From Takakia lepidozioides (lineage: Eukaryota; Streptophyta; Takakiopsida; Takakiales; Takakiaceae), in the NCBI GenBank assembly GCA_030704615.1, contig CM060732.1, forward strand, positions 45,863,053 to 45,927,052: DNA of 64,000 nt, written 5' to 3'. Made by a program: the position numbers and the translations under genes. The notes under the pieces are model-generated. The model did no database searches. It was not told the DNA's origin and saw nothing but the letters and a program-made list of their open reading frames with translations. Positions 34,401 through 46,252 of the stretch are shown piece by piece (position 1 is the stretch's first letter; every line of letters starts with the position of its first letter).

Positions 34401-37400
34401 CTACCCATGTGTTGTATCCCGCTGCAAAAGAGTATCGACCTCGTTGAAACTCATAGTGGCCTGGTGAATGAAGTTGTCACGTTTGGGATCGCAAACCATC
34501 CTCCTCAAAAATATGAAATACAAATGTTTGCAGGGTATGAATTTACCTCTCTTGCCCAAACTGGTTGATAGCATATTCACAAAATCAGGACATGTGCAAT
34601 TGGGGAAATTGGAAACCGTGATGTCGTAGGTCCTGTCATGAACAGCAGATGTGGAAGTGATGATTGTGAATACCCGACCATATCCTGGATCGGGTACTTC
34701 CGTGGTGCTTCCGACACGAGCTTGGAGCATTCTTGCGGACTCCACTTTGCCAAAGTGTTCAGCGGTTGGAGGGAAACGCCGAACGAGCTTTCCATCTCGT
34801 TTGGTTGGCCACAAGTCAGGATTTGCCGGGGGGACCCGGGAGGACGCAGGAGTAGTAGCACATGCATGGAGTTGGGGTTGTCTCGCAAGGGAAAAACCTG
34901 CCTCCTCCAGCATTTCAATCTCCTGAAAGCTGAGATGTGTTCCCACCTTCACGGGCCAAACGGTTGGAGGAGATGGCTTCATCACTACGGAAGGACGCAC
35001 AGTTCCATGCACACATCTGGCACAATCATCTGCGCAGAACCAGAACTTGTGGTTCTTGGCTTCTGGTTGACCGTATGGACGCATCAAGCCCGTGAAAGTC
35101 GGAGCAGGAGTTCGGGCACCACCTCTGGATATAGATGAAGTGCACTTCTCGAAATTAGTTGCCCTGATCGCTGTACATTTCACACGAGACCCGACACTTG
35201 TGCGTTCTATGTGCCAAACGTGGTCGGGGCATGCGGACTCAAGCACATCAAGGGGGTTGTTTCTCTCCTGCACCATTTCAGTGGCACGGTTTGATGCTGG
35301 AGCTTGCCGTCGTGTTGGAGGTTCCTCCACAATGGAGGTTCCGGACACGGAGCTGTCATGCAGGGGAACACGAGGCTTCGAGAAGTTATCACGGTCTGCC
35401 CTGTGGGAATCTGAATCCGAACCAGGTGGAGTGTTCAATTTCCTCTTACAGGAGCCGAATCTCTCCTCCCCTTCAAGATGTGGAACTCTAGAAACAAGTG
35501 GCGTTCCCTGGGCATACATGCTCACCGCCCGTGCTATCTTGATTGGATCCCCAGATCTGTTTGCAGCACGCAACATCAACTCCGATTTGTCCGGACCCTT
35601 GCCACCAACCCCACCTCGTAAGAAATCACGGTATCGGGTTTGTTGTTGCAAGGCACGTATCAAATCATCTGTTGTTGCCACATACAAATCCCGACCTCGT
35701 TTCCCAGACTGCTGCAACCATGCATTGTGCACAGTTTCTGCCAAATTGCAAGATGGCATGTCTGCCATTTCCTCAATGGACATGTTCTGCAAAGAGGATA
35801 ACCACACTTCAGAATAGTGCACAGGAAACAACATAAAGAAAGCAATGAGTCAAAAATATGGAAAGCAAATGTATGAATAAAGCATGAAATAGAAGCCTCG
35901 TACCATTGTCATGGCTGCTCCCCACTGTCTATACCGGAAGTGCCAAAACGCCAGCCAATCTTCCAATGCTCTCATACTCTCAAGTGATGCAGCTCCAGAA
36001 GAGAACCACCAGGCACGAATTGTCTGGAACAAAGTGTCCGCCTCCTTCATTGTTCTAGCATCTTTGTACTCTTTGCACAATTTACGGTGCTGAGTCTGCA
36101 TCTCTGGTTTGATGTCCGACTTTGTATGTTTTTCCAGAGATTGTGTCCAATGGAATAGACATGTACGCTCTCTTCCTGGCATAGGCACTTTTGGGTCGCC
36201 CGATCCGAAGACAATACGAATAGCATTGAAATTTGCTTGAGCACTATCCGCCATGAAACCTGCGAAATTTGGAGATGGCAGCCCATGGCAGCCCATGACA
36301 CGTATCAGGGAATTCCACATGAGCTTCTGGGATTCCGTATCCTCGGATTGCATGTCACAAACTGCAATTGTCATAACTCGTTGGTACACTGGATCGTAGA
36401 CATGACAAGCCATTGTCGTCCAATCCTTCACTCGTTTCACATGATCAAACATAAGAAAACAGTTCTGCAAGTCCCCAGTCTTCTGCATCCGCTTCACGAG
36501 GCTAACCCCACTGCCCTCCCCAACAGTCGACATTTTGAAAAGAAAAACTTTGATGGCACCTTGACCTGGGAATACATTGTCCTGGATGTAATCGTACTTG
36601 CTCAGTCGTTTCAATTCCAAAATATTGTCTATGTAGCCTCTGATCCCAGAGCCCATTCTCAATGCATTGATCTGATGCCGAATGTTAGGTGAACTTAAAG
36701 TGGAGAAATGATCCATGACCAGGTCCAATGCTGCACCGTCAAGTTTAGTCCCCACAGAATCTCCTTCACTCAAAATATGGCTTTCCAAGAAGGACTTGCT
36801 TGCGCCAAGAGCAATTGCAGATGTTGTTGCGGATGGGTTTCTCCCGAACTCCTGTTTGATCAACCTCGATACTGTCTCAACACTCTCCCTGTAATCCCCC
36901 TTCGAGACAGGATGGTTATGGAATCCAAAATGCACACAAGCTCTCGTCATTGTATTCAAACGGTGGACAACATAGTACATTCTTGCTCCGCAGAGCGCCA
37001 AGCAGGATGGCACAAGTTTGCAGAATTTGCAGACGAAAGTGTTTGCCGGTGGAGGGGCAGTCCCAGGCTGAAATGGATTCTCCGCCAGACCCTCCCATTC
37101 GCTTTGATTATGAACTCCAGACTGAAGAAAGTGTCTGCAATTCAAATTATCACACCTAAGGTGTCCATTGCAAACTGTCCTCCTGAAAACAAGCTTGTCA
37201 TCATTCTGAATATTGGATGTTTTTGTTCTGCACCACGGGTGCCCGTCGTGTTTCTTGTCCATTCCATGCATCATGATTGTTACACCTCCAACTCGCGGAG
37301 GAGGAGGCAGCTCGAATAGGATATCGCCATCAAAAGTCTCCGGCAAGAACTTCACAGGCACCTGCTTCAAAGATTCCCAATCAATTCCCCGCAACTCACT

Positions 37401-37916
37401 TTTGAATCCAGCCATTCCTCCCATCGCCCGCAATTTTGGAATGACACTACAAATCTCTTCTTCATCAGCTTCTGCAACCACAGTAGGAAGGACTGGATTT
37501 GGAATTTCACTTATGTCATCATCGGAAGAATCCGAAAGCTCAACGATTGGAGTGGAGGAAGTCTGTTCTTTTTTCACCACCACCTCCCTCTTGTCTTCAA
37601 CGACCGAAGCAGCAGTCCCGGGCGTCACATATGACCCAAGGGACTTTCGCCGAGGCTCTCCAAGTACTCTGTATCGACCAGGACGCACTCTCCACTGGCT
37701 GATATGAGCCGTCTCATCACGGTTTTGGAAAGAATATTTCACCAACTTCCCTTTCAGATCGTAAACCTCTTTCTCCAAAAAGATGGAGCCATTCTGCAGC
37801 TGAAAACGGGTAGCCAAGACATGTTCCAGAACAATTGCAAATCCATTGTCAAGGACTTCCTGGGAGAACGGCACTGGTTTGTCGTCTGAGAAGAACTCCG
37901 CTTCAGAGGAAGCCAT
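34401..37916 (-). CDS. Mutator-like transposase, copy 2 (two exons)
   Basis: Exons are 37916-35904 and 35786-34401, encoding the same protein as copy 1: SUMO-interaction-like N-terminus, Cys/His finger ending HNHP, DDE-like core with a CxxH motif, and a C-terminal SWIM finger. I saw no amino-acid difference between copies in the translated frames. Two identical, open copies suggest recent activity. Both copies keep the same 117-bp intron, so neither arose by retroposition. Confidence 0.85.
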
Positions 37917-38771
37917 CTTCCTTCCTCGAGTATGTTTGTACCTTGCTATCGCAGATCTAGTGTAAATCGGTTTACTGCTGTCTCCAGAACACAGTTGAAG
38001 AATGAGCAGAGCATATGGCGGAGGAAGCTCAGATAACGACTGTGCATATTCTGTTATTCATTCCAGATATGCAGCCGTCCATTTTAATTACTTTTCTTGT
38101 GGGCCCAGTGGTCAGAGAATCCATAGGGGCAGTGTCGGCAACTGTTAAACCGTTAATCAGAACCTCATCAATAAACCCAATAACAAAGCCGACTTCCTGG
38201 AAGCATGCCACAGGATCCGAGAATGGGATTGCAGATTAAGTAAATGTATCTATATACTACTACCAATGATCATGCGCACCTGGAAAGTTCCAAATGTGCA
38301 ACGAATGTGGGGTTTGGATAACAAGGATGACCGTGTATGATATTCCAAAATTTGTCATCAAACTCTCGTTCATTTATATTTATTTGTTTAAGACTGCGCA
38401 TCAATTTCTGGGATTCGCTGTTCTTTTTAAATATTGAACCAGTTATAATTTAGAACACGCCGTTTTGTTTTGGGCGGCACACGTCAGACATCCATAACTG
38501 AATACGAACAGCTGTACACCAATTGCTGGCATGTGCACTAATAACGAAACGACTATGTGTAACGGTCACGCGGGAGGGAATCCGATGCTTCTAGAGACAC
38601 GCAAGAACACAGGCAATCCCGCAAGAAATCGGGAGTCACTGCGTTTTTCTACTTTTCGCGCTTAGAGGGAGAGTGGTAGTCAAGCTGGAGAGGGTTCCTT
38701 CTAGAATACGAAAGAGAAGAAAGTCTCTTTATTTTACTTCCCTTAGAGAGAGACGCAGAGCAAGAGAGAAA
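37917..38771. promoter_or_regulatory. Divergent promoter region, MULE copy 2
   Basis: This is the mirror of 24745-25599, between the two divergent start codons. No specific box can be defended, apart from the absence of the intronic palindromes. Confidence 0.55.
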
Positions 38772-41700
38772 ATGACGAGGCGTCGTTTGTTGGAGAACAC
38801 AGGGCCAAGGCAGCAGGTGAACGCGGAGACTGATTCACAAGAGCAGACGGAGACTGAGGCAGCGGCTGCGACACAGTCGGCGATAAGAGTGCGCCAGCCT
38901 GTGGAGGCAGAGATGAATCGCAGGGACACTGAAGAAGGTGGAAGCACGCGGAACGCCGAACCTGAAGAAGGTCAAGAAACCCTTGCGCAGACAGAAACTC
39001 CAGCAGATGTGAGAGGGAAGAGGAAAGCTGCAGAAGGGGATCAAATTTCAAAACCTAAGAAGGTGCCAGTAAGTTTTATCATATAGTCTGTGTGATTGCC
39101 TTTCAAGGAGTCCTTCCTCTTCCATTCTTTAGCAGGAACTACTGAATCGCGAGCGTCGTTAACGCCATTCGATTCTGCTCATGAGATTTATGTACCTATG
39201 TGTTTGAAGAGAGAGTCTGCACTTACTATTCTCCCTAAACTACACTGAATGTCGTTGCCGCCAATCAGTTGCACATATATGTCATTACACAACACCGATC
39301 CGGCAGGTTGTTATCTTTTGTGATTGTCGTTAACGCCGTTCGCTATCGCTCTCACTTTTGTTTTGAATACGGCAGTCTCGGCTTTGCATGTGTAGATTGT
39401 GCTGAATTCTTTCACACCATTCATGGTGAGTTTCCTTGATACAGAGTGATTGTCGTTACCGCCATTCACTATTTGCAAATCACTTAGTCAGAACTGAATG
39501 GCATCGTGCAGAAAACTGTGAGGTCGAAGCCTACAGGATCAGAGGGGAAAGGATCTGGAGATGGGGACGAGTCCGCAAAAAGCTCAGAGAATACAGATGA
39601 AGCAGATGAATCCGAAGTGCACTACCTTGACAAGGTGAAAGAACTCATGTCATTCCAGAAGGTAAACTCTCAGGAGGTTATAAGGGACATGCTCGTATCT
39701 GGAGGGCGTCTGGACATACCTCTGTGCCGGATGATATCAATGCCTGTTGTGCGTCCACCTCTTTCCCATGACATAACAAAATTGGAGAGTGATTTTGTGC
39801 ATGGATATAGACTTGGTGCACAAGTTTTTTATGTGTCACTGACGGATATAAATGGGAAAAGCACATTAGTTTCTCCAGAGATCAGTGATAACTGGGATGA
39901 GTGCTGGAAAGATGCCAATGAGGAGTTCGAGCTGGGCCTCATGATGGGAAAGAACACCCAGCAATTTTGCAACCACATGTTCTACGTCTGGGACGGCAAC
40001 CACCGATTGCTGGCATGGATGGGATACATTCAGAAACACCATTCGAAAGACAAAGACAAGCATGTTGCTGTGGAGGCAATGGTTTTGGATCCAGGAAACG
40101 ACATCGCTAGGCTTCTTACAGCTATGCACGACGTGAACAAGTAAGTCATCCAGGAGATTTGATTCCCTCTGTAGTGTCTTGTTGATCCTCAAAAAACAGT
40201 GTTAAGGAATGCAATGTTTTCAATGTTTTTGCAGATCGACAGAGAAATCGCATGTGACAACAAGCTTGGTTCACACACTATTCCGAATTCAGAGGATTGG
40301 TCTGATGAAGCTGGATGATTTTCGGACAGTACTACCACCCAATATCATCAAGAAGTGCGAAACAGGAAGAGCTGCAGGCACTTGGTATTCTTTGACACGA
40401 GAGGCGTTTCTGGAGTACATGTATGCGGTAAGCCCGAGTCTGTAATCTGTTTACTTTTCGAATACATGTTTAGAGTCCCTTCGGAGCTAATCACTACTTG
40501 AATGAATGCAGCAAGAACTGGCAGAGGCAGCTGAGAAGGGAAAATCCGAATATTACCGCACTACACCAGAGGAACTAAGGACATCAAAGGGTGTGGAAGC
40601 TGCAATAAAGAAGGAGTTTGAGATGCGAAGAACCAAATTGATGTCAGCCTTCGGAAAGCAGCTTAGAATAGTAGATCCTGGACTTGGTCCTGAGTTCCTT
40701 CAGCAGATCAAAACACACTATGACAAGCATGTGCATCCGGAGATGCAGCAGGAGAAATTGCACCGGCTGGCCATATCGATGGTCGACCCACAAACAAAAA
40801 TAAGGTGGCTGGAGATATGGAACTCAGATCAAACAGTAAAGGACTTGAATCAGTTCCCAAAGAGCACCATACAGCCTGGCACAAAGGTGGAAGGAATCAG
40901 TGATTTGGTGTTTGATAACTGGCTCCACAAGGCTACATTTTGGAGTCAGGTGTGTATTCGAACATGCTGTTTCTTCTCTTCAAGTATGTGATGTGTTTCT
41001 TTTTGCAATTCTGACAAATATACTATTTGCAGCTCGAAAAGCGCGCCGTCATTGTGCTGGATCAGACTTTGAAGGACCTGAACATTGCGATTGTTTCCCC
41101 TCCCCAAATGTCATTGGAGGCATACATAAGGAAGTGGAGAGGTCTCACCTGGAGATACTGTTTTTTCCGGGAGTTCTCCAAAGATGGTAACATTTTACGG
41201 TCCAACGACTTTGACAGTCAGGTTGGAGGAGAGTGGGCCATGATGCGAGTTGTGTACAGGTGAAATGTCATACTTGAAACTCTACTGTTTTTTTGGGAAA
41301 AATTGTGGCTTCATATGGATTGCAATCTTAGATCCAGATTGAATGTCGTTGACGACATTCACTTCTTTGTCTGAGTCATTCTTAAGCGAGTATATGAATT
41401 CACCTGGTTAGGATCTAAGGGTGCAATTATATTGTCCCTGATTAGAATTGATAATGTCCTTGAATGGCGTTGACGACATTCACATACGGAGTTGTTGTGT
41501 GGTCCTCAAGGTTATTTAAATTTTTGTAATGTCCATAGAGGTTACAATGAGGGTTGATCACTTCATTTTGCTGAATGTCAATGCAGACATTCAGTTGTTC
41601 TGCATTGTTTTTTCCTCTTGCGATGAATATGGAGGCTTGATAAGCTCTGTTTTAAGAAATCCACAGCTGTGTCTGTATTATTCAAAAACGACAAATTCAA

Positions 41701-44382
41701 TTTTCATGGATTGGGGAGCTAAGTAATTGGTTTCTTTTTTGTATTTTTGTGAATGGCGTTGACGCCATTCACATACAGTGATGTTGTGAGGTCCTCAGTG
41801 ATAGGTTCGTTATGAATGTGCATTGAGTTTTCCTGGATGGTTCCTTACTCAATTTTTTTATTTCCATCCTGTGATTTTGCTTCATTTCAGTAATAATTTG
41901 GCTTCATTCTTGAATGTCGTTGACGACATTCACTTCTATGTCTGTGTCATTTCTAATCGCTTATTTGCATTCACCTGGATTAGGATGTATTTACAGTGTC
42001 ATGGAATGGAATGTTCTGAATGGCGTTGACGACATTCATATCTGGAGCAGTAGTGTGGTCCTGAAAGGTCCTTGGAGCAGTTGTCAGAGCCATTTCAATC
42101 CATGTTTTATTCTTTCTGTTCTACTTGCATCTTACTCACTGAGCGCTTTTGTGGGTTGGGATTCATCTCCTTTTTTCAGGTACACGAAATATGTGCTTAT
42201 GGAAGGAAATCACCTGAGCGGAATTCCCGACTATCTTGACATGTGGTCGGACCCTGCAAACGATCCAACCATGTATACTGCAGGGATATTGAAGGACTGG
42301 AGTCCTTCTCACTTCAGAGACTGTGGGTGGTACCTTGACTGCCCACCTGAGCACACGACCTTTCAAGAACAGCATATGAAATACTTGAACAATAACGCTG
42401 AGATGCTGGCGCCTTTGACTGACGAAGAGTATCAACGAAACATAGCAACCTTGGCTGCCAAGGAGCCTGATGCTCAGGGAACGCCGCAGAAGGGAAAGAA
42501 GGCGGGCCGCAAACCAAAAGACAAGGCTGTTGATGTCATAGCCATCTCACCAGCAAAGCCAAAGGACAAAGACAAGTCCAAAGAGAAGGAAAAGGACAAG
42601 GGGAAGGAGAATGAAAAGGAGATGGAGAGTGGGCAGGACTTTACTGCTGGAAGATATACCCGCACTCTTCAGTGCGTGTTCGATGCCAAGCCACACCCTT
42701 CCCGTTCTGATTCAGCAGGAGAGATGAAAATTGTTAATGAGGGTTGGCTTTCGATGATGCAGAGTCGAAAGAGAGGATACACTGGGGTGCCATCCCCTAC
42801 CTGGGACAATATAATCTCATTCCTCAATCTGGTGAGAATTCCAGTTTCTTTCCTTTTTCTCTGAATGTTTCGTTGGCAGTATTTCAGTCTCGTTCTTTGA
42901 AAACATTCTTGCCATCGTTCTTATAAAAAACATGTCTGTTGCAGGTGAGCACAGGTCCCACCTTCGTGTGCGGTGTGCAGAAAACTTATGCGGCCGACAT
43001 TGTCATTCTCGACATCCCGGATGGCCAGGCTGTGCCAGAAGTTCTTCCAAAGGGCAAGACGCCAGGGTGGAACAAATTCGAGGACAACTACTGGAGTTGG
43101 GTATTCGGGTTCTGTAACAATTTCCTCTCTGATGCAGGGACACTTCTGCTTTTTCAGTCATGTGACAATGATAGTCGTCGGGCATTGGCATCATACCTCA
43201 AGTCTTCAGGGTTTGAAGTTTTGCGCACATGGAATTGTGTGAACAGCCTCTACCTTGTGAAAGGGGGTTTCCCTGGTCAGCTGGTATGCCGTCTGCCTTC
43301 TGCTTATGCTTTGATCATGAGTTTCAATTTTCTCTGCAGCTCCACTCTAGTAGAATGTTTTATGATCGACACCGATCATCAACGATTCATGGTTTTTGGT
43401 GTCAGAGTTCTGAATAGCCGATGTACACACTTCCACTTTAGATTGTGTTTACCACACTAACCTGCTATCTTTGGCAGACGAGGATGTTCGAGGCGATCTG
43501 CCTGCGGAGGATTCGCACATCAAAGACACCATCCTCCATCCGCAGCTTTGAGATTTCTGACCAGGGTTGTTTCGTCAACCCCCCCTATGAGCCCCATGTC
43601 GATGACATTTTGTACAACTTCATGCAGTCCAGTCAGACTCTGAAGAGACCAGATGGCACTCCCTGGAGAGGTGCAAAGGAAAAGTCACCAGCATTCATGC
43701 AAATACTGCTGGAGTCATGCAGCCACCGCTCTGCACGGGTGGTCGATCTTTCTGTGTCCACAGGTTCGTTTTCTCCCTTCCGAATTGGTTTCCTTTCAAC
43801 AGTTTCATCTGCTTAAATCCCCTCCTCCAAACTGTTTATGTTCTCCTGTCTGGTGCAGGAGCAACTTACCACGCATGCAAGGCAGGCGGAAGAAGCCTTT
43901 TTGGTATGGAGGGTGATTCTGACCTCTACAACACAGTGCTCCTCCCCCTTTTGTCTGGCTCCACTTCAGGCACACAGACTGATCGGATTCATATTCGAAA
44001 TGATGACGATCCCGAAGATAAGCAGGTCGACAACGACTTTTCATGTGAGTAAGTGCTAAACCCTCTTTGGGAGTCATACTCAATTTCTCGATAACATCAA
44101 AGTTACAGTAATAACTTTTTCAGGCTGTCTTTCAGGAAAGCCAGCGGTGGATCTTCAGGAGATACAGTCATTTCTGGCGAGTCTGTTTTCGACAGCCCCC
44201 TTTCCAATTTTCTGCTCCCTGTTTATGCCGAAGCAATGGCACTTCACGCGTCCGAGTCCCTATCCCCTGACTTTTTAGTGGCCAGCCGTAGGTGTATCCA
44301 GCGTGGATCCGGTGTTCTAAAATACTTAGACTTAGATGCAGAGGAAGAGGGGATACATTGTACTGACTCTGAGTCAGACTGA
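38772..44382 (+). CDS. ParB-like / permuted amino-methyltransferase-like MULE accessory protein (ten exons, ~1165 aa)
   Basis: Exons joining in phase are 38772-39068, 39512-40140, 40235-40427, 40512-40949, 41033-41259, 42180-42831, 42945-43283, 43478-43763, 43859-44048 and 44136-44382. Exon 1 is Glu/Thr/Arg-rich and ends in a basic nuclear-signal-like stretch. Exons 2-3 contain VWDGNHRLLAWMGYI, the DGxHR signature of ParB/sulfiredoxin-like domains, followed by helices. Exon 6 has a Lys/Glu-rich linker. Exons 7-9 look like an N4/N6-type DNA methyltransferase in permuted order: AADIVILDIPDG in place of motif IV (D/N-PP-Y), a GTLLLF strand, then VVDLSVSTGATYHACKAGGRSLFGMEGD in place of motif I. 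DIPD and STG depart from DPPY and GxG, so catalysis is doubtful; DNA or SAM binding may remain. The C-terminus is acidic. The start is the first ATG of the open frame. Role unknown; possible anti-silencing or self-recognition factor. Confidence 0.78.
39151..39467. promoter_or_regulatory. Four-copy palindrome array in intron 1, MULE copy 2
   Basis: Copies lie at 39151-39170, 39247-39266, 39322-39341 and 39448-39467, the mirror of those in copy 1. Spacing between starts is 96, 75 and 126 bp. Confidence 0.65.
41341..42037. promoter_or_regulatory. Six-copy palindrome array in intron 5, MULE copy 2
   Basis: Copies lie at 41341-41360, 41462-41481, 41573-41592, 41751-41770, 41912-41931 and 42018-42037. 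The best match GAATGTCGTTGACGACATTC occurs twice. The host intron (41260-42179, 920 bp) is by far the longest of the gene; other introns are about 75-445 bp. Confidence 0.7.
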
Positions 44383-45079
44383 ACTGTATTCTTTTAATAT
44401 TCATTTTCATATTATCTGGAAAACGTTGAATCCCCTTACTCTACCGTAGTTGTTCCTTTAGAACAAATAATAATCACAGAATCAACTTTCGTTTAAATTG
44501 CTATATGTATGAATCCATCTCACAAACCTTCCTGACTCTTCTCATATCCATTGTGCATTCATCTACACTGTATTCATGCGTGCTCCATTCATGAAAGCTT
44601 CCTTTGTACAACATCCATTGTACATTCATCCTCTGTACTCTTTAATCCACCCCACAAACCTTCCACACTCATTTCATATACTTTGTGCATTCGTCAAAAG
44701 ATTTGGTCATGCATCTTCCTGTCATGAATTTTTGTCATTGCTCAACATCCATTATACATTCATCCATTTTACTCTTATCCATCCGTCATTCATCCATCTA
44801 CATAGATTTTTCAAACTCATCCATCTGTTTATCATCCAAATGTACATTCATCCATCATTTATTCAATGCCTTTTATTATGTCGTCCACCTTGTTTCCGCG
44901 GTAAAGGGTGCCAATCCGCGGGAATACACTCCACTTCTTTCTGGGTGCGTGGTGACTCGGCCTCCACGTGTGATGACGTGGATTGAGCCCCGTGACGTGG
45001 CATTTGCGCAAGGTGACGTGGCGTGAGCGCAGTCGCGCTCACGCGCTCACGTGACCAGGCTCACGCCGAGGCATCCCTG
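44383..45079. repeat. MULE copy 2 outer terminal region with GGATGAAT-type minisatellite
   Basis: This is the complement of 18439-19135. ATTCATCC/CATTGTACATTCATCC repeats (about 44510-44870) precede the CCACGTCA/GTGAGC-rich terminal repeat. It contains no gene. Confidence 0.7.
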
Positions 45080-45088
45080 ACGTGTGAA
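45080..45088. repeat. 9-bp target duplication of MULE copy 2 (right)
   Basis: ACGTGTGAA follows the ..GGCATCCCTG end and matches 33754-33762. Confidence 0.92.
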
Positions 45089-45461
45089 TGCTTATATGAA
45101 AGTATCGCAATCCAATTGAAGGTCCTCATCAGGTTCAAAGTCCTCCACAACGGAAGGAAGGATGTCGTCTGCATTGGGGTGGAGATTCTCCAAAGCTGTG
45201 ACCGTATCAGCCGAAGGCGGTGCTGGGGTAAGAGGAGCAAGAGCTCGAGCTGCACGAGAATACTCTCCTGCCCGGCCTAGCATAAGACTCCGATGAAGAC
45301 GCATGTGGATGGATGGAGTTGCCTGGTGTGGGCTATCGTGAGCTATTCGCACCGCAAGTGCTTGTGCACGTAGATAATGTTCGTCTTGAAGGGTTTCCCA
45401 GTCCCCAGAGAGAAATCTACGAAGACGGGCACGCGTCTCTCGATGTCCGGATTCACCACCA

Positions 45462-45465
45462 CGTG
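45462..45465. repeat. 4-bp target duplication of the chromovirus (left)
   Basis: CGTG precedes the left LTR and follows the right LTR at 52450-52453. A fifth matching base (A) is ambiguous with the LTR end. Confidence 0.7.
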
Positions 45466-46197
45466 TGTCGCGGCCCTTTGCCTTGAGGGCAGGGGGTCGG
45501 GACACATGAGGGGCTGCCCCTGTGGTGGGGGCAGTGGCAGCGATAGGTACGGGGGGGGGGCTGAAGCACCCTTGAGTGCCCAAGGCACTCAAGGAGGCGG
45601 AGGCGCTCACTAGTTGGAGCCCTGCACACCGGGTTGCGGTGGGGGTGGCTCCACAAAGGTTGGTGGTAGCTTAGCGGGACTTAGTGGGGGTGGCATAGGA
45701 CTCACCATGGGGGCGGAGACCTCGTGGTGGGAGTCGTGGGGAGTCTTGGGACTCATCACGGTCCATAAGGGCCGTGGTGAGTGGGCCAAGACTCACCGCG
45801 ACTCATCACCGGGAGTCGAGTTTTTTCGTGGTGGTTCGCCATAAAATGGCATGGCTGGTTGTGAAACCCCCGCGGACAGCTACAGAAGTATATATAGGGA
45901 GTAGTAACCCCGAGAACGGTGCAAGCCCGTTGGTGACCAAAAACTAGTGAGTAAGTGAGCGAGCCGGAAAGCGACCAAAGAGTGGGGAGCTGTTCCGGAC
46001 TGCCAACTACCAAAGGGAATTCCCGCTGGTTCCAAATCGGTGGAGGGTTCTTTGGGAGAACAAAAGGGGGACCGTTATGCCCCGGTGAGCAGCCGAAGCT
46101 CCAAGTTGGCCCGGCGGCCAGGTTGGGAGTCAGGCGCGCGCATCAAAGCGAGTAACTATGACTTGAGGGGAAGCTTACCGAAGTGAGGTGCGCGACA
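45466..46197 (+). repeat. Chromovirus 5' LTR
   Basis: The LTR is bounded by TGTCGCG/CGCGACA inverted termini. A TATATATA box lies at 45889-45896 and should drive element transcription. The leader following the LTR contains the primer-binding site at 46200-46211. Confidence 0.88.
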
Positions 46198-46252
46198 CTT
46201 GGTATCACAGCTTAGAGTTCAGTACGCGATCGTCCTTGGGATTGGCCTCATC

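Larger units (their letters stand above)
33763..45079 (-). mobile_element. Mutator-like element, copy 2 (11,317 bp, apparently intact)
   Basis: This is the inverse-oriented twin of copy 1, with the same CAACGACGC and CAGGGATGCC ends and its own 9-bp target duplication (ACGTGTGAA). It interrupts the LINE between the N-terminal part (45089 upward) and the reverse transcriptase (33753 downward). Both genes are open over full length here. Differences from copy 1 are few: single-base changes, short homopolymer or 1-bp indels, and a missing ~14 bp in the terminal repeat. Both insertions are therefore young or the copies have been homogenised. Confidence 0.9.
45080..45465 (-). pseudogene. R2-like LINE, segment upstream of reverse transcriptase
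   Basis: The minus-strand frame RETRARLRRFLSGDWETL.. to ..DLQLDCDTFI is the linker between the N-terminal finger and the RT of the LINE. It is followed by a TAA (45092-45094) that is one C-to-T step from a Gln codon. The next residues after the MULE are RSPHLATAGPSGL at 33750 downward. Upstream it abuts the chromovirus; the frame resumes at 52450 as ..LLFPLWCLVLPP, which joins cleanly with RGGESGHRE. Confidence 0.75.

Noticed and set aside
35092-35817. Long frames antisense to the transposase (for example 35092-35817 + and 27699-28424 -)
   Set aside because: They are shadows of the transposase frame, with no domain and no separate splice or start support.
18439-45079. Giant palindrome as an assembly artefact or a single foldback element
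   Set aside because: Each arm has its own 9-bp target duplication, the arms carry small private differences, and the flanks rejoin two different host reading frames. An artefact or one foldback unit would not give that.
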